From Terracoccus sp. 273MFTsu3.1 (GTDB lineage Bacteria > Actinomycetota > Actinomycetes > Actinomycetales > Dermatophilaceae), in the NCBI RefSeq assembly GCF_000383675.1, contig NZ_KB911824.1:124001-188000 (forward strand): a stretch of 64,000 bases of DNA, in the 5' to 3' direction. The notes below the pieces were generated by a model. That model had not been told where the DNA came from. It ran no database searches and saw only the letters and a program-made list of their open reading frames with translations. Position numbers and translations under genes: made by a program. Shown here piece by piece: positions 33,249 to 41,923 of the stretch (its first letter is position 1; each line of letters begins with the position of its first letter).

Positions 33249-33551
33249 ATGAGCAGCACCGACGAGTCGGGCGCCGGCATGGCGGACACCGACATCAACA
33301 GCACCGATGCCGACGGCACCAACGTCCCCGGGCACGACGACGGCAGTGACGGGGCCGCGCCGCAGGGCCAGGGCGACGACGCCGACCGCGGCAACCTCGA
33401 CGGCAGCAACGCCGTCGACGAGCCCCGGGACCGCTCGCTCGACCAGGCCGGCGGCAACGGGTCCTTCGACGACGCGGCCGACCAGACCGGCACGGAGAGC
33501 GACGCCTCCGACCTGGGCGACTCGGGCCAGGACAACGGCCGGGGCGACTGA
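33249..33551 (+). CDS. small acidic disordered protein
   Basis: A 100-residue, strongly acidic, low-complexity protein rich in Asp, Gly, Ser and Asn ([18 protein letters not shown]... [13 protein letters not shown]). It has no hydrophobic core, cysteines or signal peptide. ATG 33249 follows GAGGGAGCC. Codon use and the bracketing terminators support a real gene. It is probably intrinsically disordered and may be a stress or hydration-type protein; the function is unknown and the family is not recognised. Confidence 0.65.
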   Translation: MSSTDESGAGMADTDINSTDADGTNVPGHDDGSDGAAPQGQGDDADRGNLDGSNAVDEPRDRSLDQAGGNGSFDDAADQTGTESDASDLGDSGQDNGRGD

Positions 33552-33596
33552 GCGCCCCGCCGCTCAGTGCCCCCACCGGGCACGACAGCTGGTCAC

Positions 33597-33633
33597 GGAC
33601 CCCGCCGGAGGGCATACGACCCGGCGGGGTCCG
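33597..33633 (+). terminator. terminator with the GGCATAC motif in its loop
   Basis: A ~13-bp stem (CGGACCCCGCCGG with CCGGCGGGGTCCG) closes a loop that contains GGCATAC (33611-33617). It follows the small acidic gene by 45 bp and precedes the clpP1 promoter region. Confidence 0.75.
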
Positions 33634-33664
33634 CGCGCGTGGTTGCGCCGCTCCCGCTCAGGTT

Positions 33665-33682
33665 TGTGCGCTCACGGCGAAC
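33665..33682 (+). promoter_or_regulatory. ClgR box upstream of clpP1
   Basis: CGCTCACGGCGAAC (33669-33682) fits the core of the published actinobacterial ClgR consensus CGC-Y-N-A-N-R-GCG-W-W-S at every position. It sits ~115 bp before clpP1. ClgR activation of clp genes under protein stress is known in Corynebacterium, Streptomyces and Mycobacterium. The clgR gene itself is not in the window. Confidence 0.7.
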
Positions 33683-33795
33683 ACGGCGCGGTTCGGGAAA
33701 TCTGGCCGAGGGGTCGGGCGTTAGGGTCAGTGACGAGCCAGCCAGGCGCCACATCCCGTGGCGAGAGGCTGGACCACTTCGACGATGGAGACACG

Positions 33796-34431
33796 GTGAT
33801 TTCGGAGACCTCCGCCAACGGCAACGGCATGCCGGGTGGTCTGGACGACCACATCTACAACCGCCTGCTCAAGGAGCGGATCATCTTCCTCGGGTCCGAC
33901 GTGCGCGACGACAACGCGAACGCCATCGCGGCGCAGCTGCTGCTGCTCTCGGCCGAGGACCCCGAGAAGGACATCTGGCTCTACATCAACAGCCCCGGCG
34001 GCTCGATCTCCGCCGGCATGGCCATCTTCGACACGATGAACTGGATCCCCAACGACGTCGCCACCGTCGCGATGGGCATGGCCGCCTCGATGGGCCAGTT
34101 CCTGCTGTCGGCCGGCACGAAGGGCAAGCGCTACGCCACGCCCCACGCCCGCGTCATGATGCACCAGCCCTCGGGCGGCATCGGCGGCACCGCCACCGAC
34201 ATCAAGATCCAGGCCGAGCAGATGCTCTACGTCAAGAAGCAGATGGCGCAGCTCATCGCCGAGCACACGGGCCAGACGGTCGAGCAGATCGAGAAGGACT
34301 CCGACCGCGACCGCTGGTTCAGCGCGGAGGAGGCCAAGGAGTACGGCTTCGTCGACCACGTGTTCAGCCGCTCCGACCAGGCCGTCGAGGGCAAGGGCGT
34401 CGGCCAGGCCGACGCCAAGGCCGAGAACTGA
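33796..34431 (+). CDS. clpP1: ATP-dependent Clp protease proteolytic subunit ClpP1
   Basis: A 211-residue serine protease subunit. Ser98 is in [11 protein letters not shown] and His123 in MMHQPSGG, with a DRDRW segment containing the Asp region. Start GTG 33796 follows GATGGAG. It forms a mixed tetradecamer with ClpP2 and is capped by ClpX or ClpC. It is 34 bp before clpP2, so the two are co-transcribed from the ClgR-box promoter. Confidence 0.97.
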   Translation: MISETSANGNGMPGGLDDHIYNRLLKERIIFLGSDVRDDNANAIAAQLLLLSAEDPEKDIWLYINSPGGSISAGMAIFDTMNWIPNDVATVAMGMAASMGQFLLSAGTKGKRYATPHARVMMHQPSGGIGGTATDIKIQAEQMLYVKKQMAQLIAEHTGQTVEQIEKDSDRDRWFSAEEAKEYGFVDHVFSRSDQAVEGKGVGQADAKAEN

Positions 34432-34465
34432 CCGCGGCCTGACACAGGACTTGGAGACCACACGC

Positions 34466-35119
34466 ATGAACATCGAACCCACCAACCGCCTCGCGGTCGC
34501 CGCGCCGTCGAGCCGCTACATCCTGCCGCAGTTCGAGGAGCGCACCTCCTACGGCATGAAGCGGTCCGACCCCTACAACAAGCTCTTCGAGGACCGCATC
34601 ATCTTCCTCGGCGTGCAGGTCGACGACGCGTCGGCCGACGACATCATCGCCCAGCTGCTCGTGCTGGAGTCGCTCGACCCCGACCGCGACATCCTCATGT
34701 ACATCAACAGCCCGGGCGGCTCGTTCACGGCGATGACGGCCATCTACGACACGATGCAGTTCGTCCGGCCCGACATCCAGACGTTCGTCATCGGCCAGGC
34801 CGCCTCGGCGGCCGCCGTGCTCCTCGGCGCCGGTGCGCCTGGCAAGCGGTTCGCCCTGCCGAACGCCCGCATCCTCATCCACCAGCCGGCGCTCTCGGGC
34901 GGCGACTACGGCCAGGCCTCGGACATCGAGATCCAGGCCAACGAGGTGCTGCGCATGCGGACGTGGCTCGAGGACACCCTCGCGCACCACACCGGTCGCA
35001 CCTCCGAGCAGGTCCGCAGCGACATCGAGCGCGACAAGATCCTGTCGTCCGAGGACGCCAAGACCTACGGCCTCATCGACGAGGTCCTCGCCTCGCGCAA
35101 GGCCTCGCTCGAGGACTGA
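34466..35119 (+). CDS. clpP2: ATP-dependent Clp protease proteolytic subunit ClpP2
   Basis: A 217-residue ClpP paralog with Ser114 in [11 protein letters not shown], His139 in LIHQP and DIERDKIL near the catalytic Asp. It has the extended N-terminus (NRYIL-like region [18 protein letters not shown]) typical of actinobacterial ClpP2. ATG 34466 lies behind TTGGAG. The second subunit is required for activity of the mixed ClpP1P2 complex in this phylum. Confidence 0.97.
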   Translation: MNIEPTNRLAVAAPSSRYILPQFEERTSYGMKRSDPYNKLFEDRIIFLGVQVDDASADDIIAQLLVLESLDPDRDILMYINSPGGSFTAMTAIYDTMQFVRPDIQTFVIGQAASAAAVLLGAGAPGKRFALPNARILIHQPALSGGDYGQASDIEIQANEVLRMRTWLEDTLAHHTGRTSEQVRSDIERDKILSSEDAKTYGLIDEVLASRKASLED

Positions 35120-35150
35120 CTTCCCGCTCGTCACGAGCACGTATGCCGCT

Positions 35151-35177
35151 GGGCCGGGTTCCGCTGGGACCCGGCCC
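35151..35177 (+). terminator. clpP1P2 terminator
   Basis: GGGCCGGGT (35151-35159) pairs with ACCCGGCCC (35169-35177) about 30 bp after the clpP2 stop. A GTATGCC copy (35141-35147) lies immediately before the stem, as at tig. Confidence 0.7.
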
Positions 35178-35233
35178 TCGGCGTACCTGCTTGGATGGGC
35201 GGTGAAGCTGTTGTCGAGCACGGAGGTCCGGTC

Positions 35234-35488
35234 ATGGCGAGTGCGGAGTTCGAGCAGGCGGTCGAGTCGGTCAAGGGTCTGGCGACCGACCCCGGCAACG
35301 AGGTGAAGCTGCGGCTCTACGGCCTCTTCAAGCAGGCGACGGCCGGCGACGTGAGCGGGTCGCGTCCCGGCTTCACCAACCCGGTCGGGCGCGCGAAGTA
35401 CGACGCCTGGGCCAGGCTCTCGGGCACTGCGCCGGAGGCGGCGCAGGAGCAGTACGTCGCGATCGTCCGCGACCTCACCTCCGCCTGA
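35234..35488 (+). CDS. acyl-CoA-binding protein
   Basis: An 84-residue four-helix ACBP. The family signature LRLYGLFKQATAGDVSGSRPG, then GRAKYDAWARLSG and EAAQEQYVAIVRDL, is complete. It binds medium and long acyl-CoA in the cytosol. ATG 35234 follows GGAGG. ACBP is mainly eukaryotic and found in only part of the bacteria, so its presence is a modest taxonomic marker. Upstream in-frame codons are not supported. Confidence 0.93.
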   Translation: MASAEFEQAVESVKGLATDPGNEVKLRLYGLFKQATAGDVSGSRPGFTNPVGRAKYDAWARLSGTAPEAAQEQYVAIVRDLTSA

Positions 35489-35524
35489 CCGGATCCAGCG
35501 ACCCCGGGGGTGACCGCAGCAGCA

Positions 35525-35600
35525 CGCCACCTGGCGGGTTGTCGTGGCCGGTCAGAGGGGAATGCCGCGGCAACCGACCACATGGCGGCCTGTCGTGGTG
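35525..35600 (+). repeat. upstream copy of the DUF559-flanking repeat
   Basis: Two related 20-mers (35525-35544 and 35576-35595) start 51 nt apart. Each contains a CCA-NN-TGG dyad followed by a GTTGTCG-like tail. The whole ~75-bp block aligns with 36640-36715 on the other side of the DUF559 gene, in the same orientation and with identical internal spacing. Confidence 0.75.
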
Positions 35601-35662
35601 GTCGTTGGCGTCCTGTGGACGACCCGTGCCGCGGTCCGGGCCACCCGGGCACGATCACGCTC

Positions 35663-36622
35663 GTGACCACCTCGAGCCGACGACCGTTTCGCGTCGGCAC
35701 CGCGACTGACCCCGTCACCGGTCGCCGCGTCCCTGACCCGCCTGACGGGATCACGCCGTGGGACCTGCGGTCGGGCCGCTTCCGACGGCTGCTGCGCGGC
35801 GTCTACATCGCGGCTTCGGCCAGGGTGACGCCCCTCGTCCTCGCCGAGGCCGGACTGCTCATGGTCGGCGGAGACTCCGTCGCGTCGCACCAGACGGCCG
35901 CCCGGGTGTGGGGTGGGGTCGTGCCCGACGACGGCCTGATTCACGTGACCTGCGCGCGACGTCCACGGGGCGCCGGCCTCAAGGCGCACCGCCCCAAGCG
36001 GGGCCAGTGGGGCACCACGATCGCCGGACTCGCGGTGACGACACCCACGTCGACCTTCCTGGACCTCAGCGACGAGCTCGGGCTCGTCGACCTCGTCATT
36101 CTCGGTGACTCCCTCGTACGCGCCGAACGGGTCACGCCTCGCCAGCTCGTCGAGGCGGCAGGGAGCTACCGTGGCAGGGCCCGCCGGCTGGCTCGACGCG
36201 CGGCCGGGCTCGTCCGCGACGGCGTGGACTCCCCGATGGAGTCGCGCGTGCGGATGCTCATGGTCCTCGCCGGCCTCCCGGAGCCCGTGGTCAACCACGT
36301 GGTCCGCTTGCCCGACGGCCGGACGCGGTGGCGCTTCGACCTCTCGTTCCCGGCGTTCAGGATCGTGATCGAGTACGACGGCCGGCAGCACGCCGAGTCC
36401 GACGAGCAGTGGGATCACGACATCGACCGGCGCGAGTGGATGGACGGCAACGACGTGCGGCTCGTCGTCGTGAGGTCCAAGGACGTCTACCGCACTCCCG
36501 CACGCACCCTGTGCCGGATCACGGCGGTCATGCGTGCCCGCGGCATGTGCGTGCCGCGGCTCTCGGACGAGTGGCGGCTGCACTTCCCGAGCCTCCCGGG
36601 TGACGTCGCGGTGCCCGGGTGA
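35663..36622 (+). CDS. DUF559 endonuclease-like protein with N-terminal AbiEi-like domain
   Basis: A 319-residue protein. The N-terminal part (WDLRSGRFRRLLRGVYIAA, then VASHQTAARVWGG) resembles the winged-helix/AbiEi-like region seen in actinobacterial paralogs. The C-terminal part is a Vsr/MTES-type DUF559 nuclease fold with SPMESRVRMLMVLAGLPEPVVNHVV, RWRFDLSFPAFRIVIEYDGRQHAESDEQWDHDIDRREWMDGNDVRLVVV. The conserved acids Glu (PMES), Asp (FDLSFP) and Glu-Tyr-Asp-Gly are intact. The GTG at 35663 is the first plausible start. A copy of a ~75-bp repeat lies on each side. The function is not established; a role in mobile or defence biology is inference. Confidence 0.8.
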   Translation: MTTSSRRPFRVGTATDPVTGRRVPDPPDGITPWDLRSGRFRRLLRGVYIAASARVTPLVLAEAGLLMVGGDSVASHQTAARVWGGVVPDDGLIHVTCARRPRGAGLKAHRPKRGQWGTTIAGLAVTTPTSTFLDLSDELGLVDLVILGDSLVRAERVTPRQLVEAAGSYRGRARRLARRAAGLVRDGVDSPMESRVRMLMVLAGLPEPVVNHVVRLPDGRTRWRFDLSFPAFRIVIEYDGRQHAESDEQWDHDIDRREWMDGNDVRLVVVRSKDVYRTPARTLCRITAVMRARGMCVPRLSDEWRLHFPSLPGDVAVPG

Positions 36623-36639
36623 TCGTGCGCGCGTGAGGG

Positions 36640-36715
36640 CGCCAGATGGTGGGTTGTTGCGGGCGACCGGCTGCGGGGACCGCGACATCACGCCATGTGG
36701 TGGGTTGTCGCGCGT
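36640..36715 (+). repeat. downstream copy of the DUF559-flanking repeat
   Basis: 20-mers at 36640-36659 and 36691-36710 again start 51 nt apart. The consensus over all four units is CGCCAnnTGGyGGGTTGTyG. The copy begins 18 bp after the DUF559 stop and ends 16 bp before the next start codon. Confidence 0.75.
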
Positions 36716-36730
36716 CGTACGCTGCAGCGC

Positions 36731-37387
36731 ATGAGGTCACAGGTCGCCCGGCTTCTTGCGGTGCTGGGTCTGCTGCTCGGTGCCGTGGTGGTGCCGGCAT
36801 CCGTTGCCGCGGCGTGCTCGTGCGGCCCGGCGACCCCGGAGGTGGTGGCCGCACGCAACGGCGTCGTCGTCACCGGGACGCTCACCGACGTCGACGACCC
36901 CGGTGGCTCGAGCAGCCCGCACGACGTGGTGTGGGCGCTCCACGTGGCCCAGGTCTTCAAGGGGCGCGCGGCGACCACGACCTACGTCATCGCCCAGGAC
37001 ATGTGCGGCCCGGCCGCGCCCGAGCCCGGCCGGCTCCAGGTCTTCGCGGCGTCAGCGCGCGAGGGGCGGCTGGTTCTCGACACGTGCCAGGGCCTCGACG
37101 ACCCGACGCGCGACACGGGGCGAGCGCTGATCGCGGCCGCCGGAACCGCGTCCCCGCCGGGCACCGACACGGCGGACCTGGCCGGGAGCGTGGCGCCCGA
37201 CCTCGACGGCGGCGGGATGTCGTTGACGACGATGCTCGTCATCGCGCTCGTGGGGCTGCTCGTCGTGACGTTCGGGGGTCTCGCGCTGGCGGTCGGACTC
37301 GGGCTCCTCACCCGTCGTCGGCGCGCTCGGACCGATGGCAGCGACGATGCGACACAGCGCGATTCGAATGGAACGCCGTTCAAGTGA
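36731..37387 (+). CDS. secreted/anchored TIMP-like (netrin-fold) protein
   Basis: A 218-residue protein. The signal peptide RLLAVLGLLLGAVVVPASVAAA is followed directly by CSCGPATPEVVAARNGVVVTGTLTDV. A mature N-terminal CxC is the hallmark of TIMP/netrin-fold proteins, and later Cys residues (DMCGP, LDTCQG) can complete disulfides. A C-terminal membrane helix (TTMLVIALVGLLVVTFGGLALAVGLGLL) with an RRRR stop anchors it. The role is unknown. ATG 36731 is taken as the start, 16 bp past the repeat. Confidence 0.8.
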   Translation: MRSQVARLLAVLGLLLGAVVVPASVAAACSCGPATPEVVAARNGVVVTGTLTDVDDPGGSSSPHDVVWALHVAQVFKGRAATTTYVIAQDMCGPAAPEPGRLQVFAASAREGRLVLDTCQGLDDPTRDTGRALIAAAGTASPPGTDTADLAGSVAPDLDGGGMSLTTMLVIALVGLLVVTFGGLALAVGLGLLTRRRRARTDGSDDATQRDSNGTPFK

Positions 37388-37399
37388 CAGCCTCGTCGT

Positions 37400-37420
37400 T
37401 TGTCCGCCATCAGCGGACAA
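37400..37420 (+). promoter_or_regulatory. candidate ClgR-type operator before clpX
   Basis: A perfect dyad, TTGTCCGC-CATCA-GCGGACAA, has the same CGC-N5-GCG core geometry as the box before clpP1. It lies ~115 bp ahead of clpX, the same distance as the clpP1 box from its start. The flanks deviate from the strict ClgR consensus (GG where WW is expected). Confidence 0.5.
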
Positions 37421-37535
37421 GCGGCGTTGCGCGAGCGGGAGGGGGTCACCTCGTCGTCTAATAGGAGTCGGCCCCTAGGTTGGGGCCTGCCGGGTGCACC
37501 CCAGCGTTCGGCGCCGACGAACCAGGAGCGAATCG

Positions 37536-38813
<1,278 letters not shown>

Positions 38814-38858
38814 CCTCGTGGTCGCCCGCGCCGCGTCCGCGTGAACGGAGGCTGACCC

Positions 38859-39497
38859 GTGGTCGCTCCCTTCCGCCTCGTGGCCGGGGACCACGCGCCC
38901 GTGCAGCAGACGAGCACGACGTGCGGGTCGGCCTCGTTGACCGTCGCCCGCATGCTCGCCAACCCGGCGTTCGCGCAGTGGATCCGGGACGGCATACGCA
39001 AGGACGCGCGTGACGGGGACGTGCCGGACGGTGGCACCGAGGCCCAGCGCTTCGCCGCCTACGAGCAGGTCGTCGCGTCCCGCACCAACGCCCTGGTCGG
39101 CGCGGGGCGCCGGCTGCAGCTGCCGTGGCCGCGGGCGCTCGGCACGCCCCCGTGGGGCGCGCTGAACGAGCTGGAGTACGGCGCCGCCGATCCCGACGCC
39201 GACTACGACCTCGCGTGGTTCCGCCAGCGCGGCCGGGTCGGGCTCCGGCACACGTATGCCGCCCTGCGCGCCCGGGTGCGCCCCGGTCGCCCCGCGCTCC
39301 TCTACGTCGGCAACGCGTGGGCGCCCCGGCACGTCGTCCTCGTCATGCCGCCGACGGGTGGGCAGGAGCTCGACGTCTACGAGCCGTCGGTCGGTCGTGT
39401 CGTCGACCTGCCCGAGCATGCGTTCGTCGAGCGCCGGCTCGCCATCGCCGGCTGGGACGTGCCCTGGGCCGCCGTGTGGGACGACCCGCGGACCTGA
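38859..39497 (+). CDS. putative papain-like (C39-like) cysteine peptidase-fold protein
   Basis: A 212-residue cytosolic protein without a signal peptide. It starts with [21 protein letters not shown], where Gln17 and Cys22 have the spacing of the papain/C39 oxyanion and nucleophile. Later [13 protein letters not shown] and LDVYEPS offer the matching His and Asp. The family is not firmly identified; peptidase, transpeptidase or amidase activity is possible. GTG 38859 follows ACGGAGG. It lies 45 bp after clpX and could share its message. One motif copy forces an ATA Ile codon (38991). Confidence 0.6.
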   Translation: MVAPFRLVAGDHAPVQQTSTTCGSASLTVARMLANPAFAQWIRDGIRKDARDGDVPDGGTEAQRFAAYEQVVASRTNALVGAGRRLQLPWPRALGTPPWGALNELEYGAADPDADYDLAWFRQRGRVGLRHTYAALRARVRPGRPALLYVGNAWAPRHVVLVMPPTGGQELDVYEPSVGRVVDLPEHAFVERRLAIAGWDVPWAAVWDDPRT

Positions 39498-39506
39498 CCC
39501 ACGCGG

Positions 39507-39539
39507 AGAGGCCACCGTTCGCGATGAACGGTGGCCTCT
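39507..39539. terminator. hairpin terminator between convergent genes
   Basis: A 14-bp perfect stem (39507-39520 with 39526-39539) has a 5-nt loop. It ends the clpX-C39-like message and also faces the MFS gene on the other strand. Confidence 0.85.
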
Positions 39540-39559
39540 GTGCGGGGGAGCGGAGCGGG

Positions 39560-41107
39560 TCAGCCCATGTGGGCCGGAGCGGCCCCGTCGGTTGCGAGCT
39601 CCTGGTGCCGCACGTGCAGTGCGACGAGGGTGACGACGCCGGCGACGGCGATCATGATCGCCGCGACGAGGTAGGCGCGGCTGGCCCCGTAGGTGAACGC
39701 CTCGTCGGCGATCATCTTCTGGGCCGCAGCCAGCTGCTCCTTGGACGGAGCCGGGCCACCCTGCGGCAGCTTCGCGGTCAGCTCGGCGACCTTGTCGCCC
39801 ATGTTGTTGACGAAGATCGTGCTCAGCGTCGCGAGGCCGAGCGTGCCGCCGACCTGCTGCATCGTGTTGAGCACGGCCGAGGCCACCGAGGAGTCCTCGT
39901 GGGCGACGCCGTGGACGGCCGTCAGGGTGAGCGGCACGAAGATGAGGCCCAGGCCGAAGGCGAGGACGACGATCCACGGCAGCAGGTCGGCGGCATACGT
40001 GCTCTGCGGCGTCAGGTGGGTGAAGCCCCACATGCCGAGCGCCGCGAAGCCCGCACCCGCGCCGGAGATCCAGCGGGGGTCGACCTTGGCGATGAGGAAC
40101 GACGCGACCTGCGCGGCCACGACGATGCCGACCGAGAAGGGCAGGAACGCGAGGCCCGTCTTGAGCGGCGAGTAGCCGAGGATCGTCTGGATGTAGATGC
40201 CGAGGAAGTAGAACATCGCGAACATGCCGGCGCCGACGATGAGCATGACGAAGTAGGACGTGCCACGAGTCCGGTCGCCGGGGATGCGCATCGGCAGGAG
40301 CGGGTGCTTGACCCGCGTCTCGATGACGACGAACGCGACGAGCAGGACGACACCGATGGCGAGGTAGGTGACCGTCGTGGCGTCACCCCACGAGGTGCTC
40401 GCGGCGTGGGTCAGACCGTAGACGAGCGAGGAGAGACCCGCGATCGAGGTGATGGCGCCGGGGACGTCGAGCGTGCCGCCGCCGTCCTCGGACTCCGTGA
40501 GGATCCGCTGGGCGAGGAACGCGACGACGATGCCGATCGGCAGGTTGATGAAGAAGTTCCAGCGCCAGTCGATCTCGGTCAGCGCACCGCCGAGGATGAG
40601 GCCGATCGCGGCGCCCGCACCGGACATGGCGGCGAAGACGCCCATGGCGCGGTTGCGCTCCTTGCCGGCCGGGAAGGTCGTCGTGATGAGCGCGAGCGCG
40701 TTGGGGGCCGCGAGGGCGCCACCGAGGCCCTGGACGGCGCGGGCCGCGAGCATCATCGCCTCGTTCTGGGCGACGCCGGCGACGAGCGAGGCCAGCGTGA
40801 ACAGCACGATGCCCCAGAAGAAGAGGCGACGCCGGCCGTAGAGGTCGCCGAGGCGACCGCCGAGCAGCAGCACGCCACCGAAGGCGAGCGTGTAGATGGT
40901 GATGACCCACTGGAGGTTCGCCTGGCTGAAGCCGAGGTCGGTCTCGATGTGGGGGAGCGCGATGTTCACGATGGTGCCGTCGAGCACGATCATGAGCTGG
41001 GCAGCGCAGATGACGAAAAGCGCCAGGCCGAGCCGCTTCGGCGGTGTGTCGTGGGAGGTGAACTCGCTCTGTGGCTCGTCCACCTGATCGACCGTGGTCG
41101 AAGACAT
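39560..41107 (-). CDS. DHA2-family MFS drug exporter (EmrB/QacA type)
   Basis: A 515-residue transporter with about 14 membrane helices. DHA2 marks are LDGTIVNIALPHIETDLGFSQANLQWVITIYTLAFGG (motif D1), GGRLGDLYGRRRLF (motif A) and NFFINLPIGIVV (motif C region). It exports hydrophobic or cationic compounds by proton antiport. It is the second gene after a TetR regulator on the same strand (58-bp gap), so it is probably under the operator at 41825-41851. Confidence 0.93.
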   Translation of the reverse strand: MSSTTVDQVDEPQSEFTSHDTPPKRLGLALFVICAAQLMIVLDGTIVNIALPHIETDLGFSQANLQWVITIYTLAFGGVLLLGGRLGDLYGRRRLFFWGIVLFTLASLVAGVAQNEAMMLAARAVQGLGGALAAPNALALITTTFPAGKERNRAMGVFAAMSGAGAAIGLILGGALTEIDWRWNFFINLPIGIVVAFLAQRILTESEDGGGTLDVPGAITSIAGLSSLVYGLTHAASTSWGDATTVTYLAIGVVLLVAFVVIETRVKHPLLPMRIPGDRTRGTSYFVMLIVGAGMFAMFYFLGIYIQTILGYSPLKTGLAFLPFSVGIVVAAQVASFLIAKVDPRWISGAGAGFAALGMWGFTHLTPQSTYAADLLPWIVVLAFGLGLIFVPLTLTAVHGVAHEDSSVASAVLNTMQQVGGTLGLATLSTIFVNNMGDKVAELTAKLPQGGPAPSKEQLAAAQKMIADEAFTYGASRAYLVAAIMIAVAGVVTLVALHVRHQELATDGAAPAHMG

Positions 41108-41165
41108 GGGTGTTCCTCTCGAAGACGTGCAGGTGTGGTGGTGGGTCGCCCCGACGCGGGCCGGC

Positions 41166-41804
41166 TCAGCGAGTGCTGGGCGCGGGCGCGAGGGTGGCGG
41201 CGCAGGCCGGGAGGACGACGCTGTCCACGAACTCGGCGATGCGGTCCGGCCCGGGTCGACGACCGGAGAGCAGCGCCTCGTGGATCGACAGGGACGGGAG
41301 GATCATCAGCAGGGTGTCGAGGTCGGCGTCTGCGCCGACCTCACCCCGCTCTCGGGCGTGCTCGAAGATGGTGCGGGTGGCCTCGATCTTCGGGGCCAGG
41401 AACCGCTCGTGGATGCCGCGTGCCAGCTCTGGCTCACGGTGGACGACGGGGAGCAGCGCCCCCCACGTGCCGATGACGACCTCGTCGTCGAGGCCTCCGT
41501 CAGCGCAGGCCTGGGCGAGCAGGTCGCCGCGCAGGCTCCCGGTGTCGGGGTCCTGCTCGGCGGGGCAGTCGATGAAGAGCCCGACGGCGTCGATGACGAG
41601 GTCGCGCTTGTGCGGCCACCGCCGGTAGAGCGTCGCCTTGGACGCTCGTGCGGCCGTGGCGACGGCGTCGAACGTGAGCCGGTCGTAACCGCTCTCGCGC
41701 AGGACGTCGATCGCGGCCTCGAGGATCTCGACCTCGCGGTCACCGGCGACACGCGGACGGCTCGCGTGTGCCGCGTCCGTCGTGCTCGCGCTGGTCGTGC
41801 TCAT
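41166..41804 (-). CDS. TetR-family transcriptional regulator
   Basis: A 212-residue TetR protein. The HTH reads EILEAAIDVLRESGYDRLTFDAVATAARASKATLYRRWPHKRDLVIDAV, and the variable ligand domain follows. ATG 41804 is preferred over a GTG two codons upstream for its GGGGTGA spacing. It is followed by the MFS exporter gene, and a perfect operator lies 20 bp upstream, so it is an autorepressor of its own efflux operon. The C-terminal domain resembles the TetR_C_11/33 type, but this is not certain. Confidence 0.93.
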   Translation of the reverse strand: MSTTSASTTDAAHASRPRVAGDREVEILEAAIDVLRESGYDRLTFDAVATAARASKATLYRRWPHKRDLVIDAVGLFIDCPAEQDPDTGSLRGDLLAQACADGGLDDEVVIGTWGALLPVVHREPELARGIHERFLAPKIEATRTIFEHARERGEVGADADLDTLLMILPSLSIHEALLSGRRPGPDRIAEFVDSVVLPACAATLAPAPSTR

Positions 41805-41824
41805 GCTCACCCCGGTCCCACCCC

Positions 41825-41851
41825 GATGAAACGAAACTGTTTCGTTTCATC
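41825..41851. promoter_or_regulatory. TetR operator, perfect 27-bp palindrome
   Basis: Arms of 13 bp (GATGAAACGAAAC and its exact complement) surround one central T. The AT-rich GAAAC...GTTTC core is typical of TetR-family operators. It lies 20 bp before the TetR gene start and overlaps its expected promoter. Confidence 0.85.
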
Positions 41852-41923
41852 AAAGAGTAGGTCGCGGCGACGGCGTTTGGCAAACCCGTTGTCGAGCCGT
41901 GGCCCGATGCCGGGCCGGGCCGC

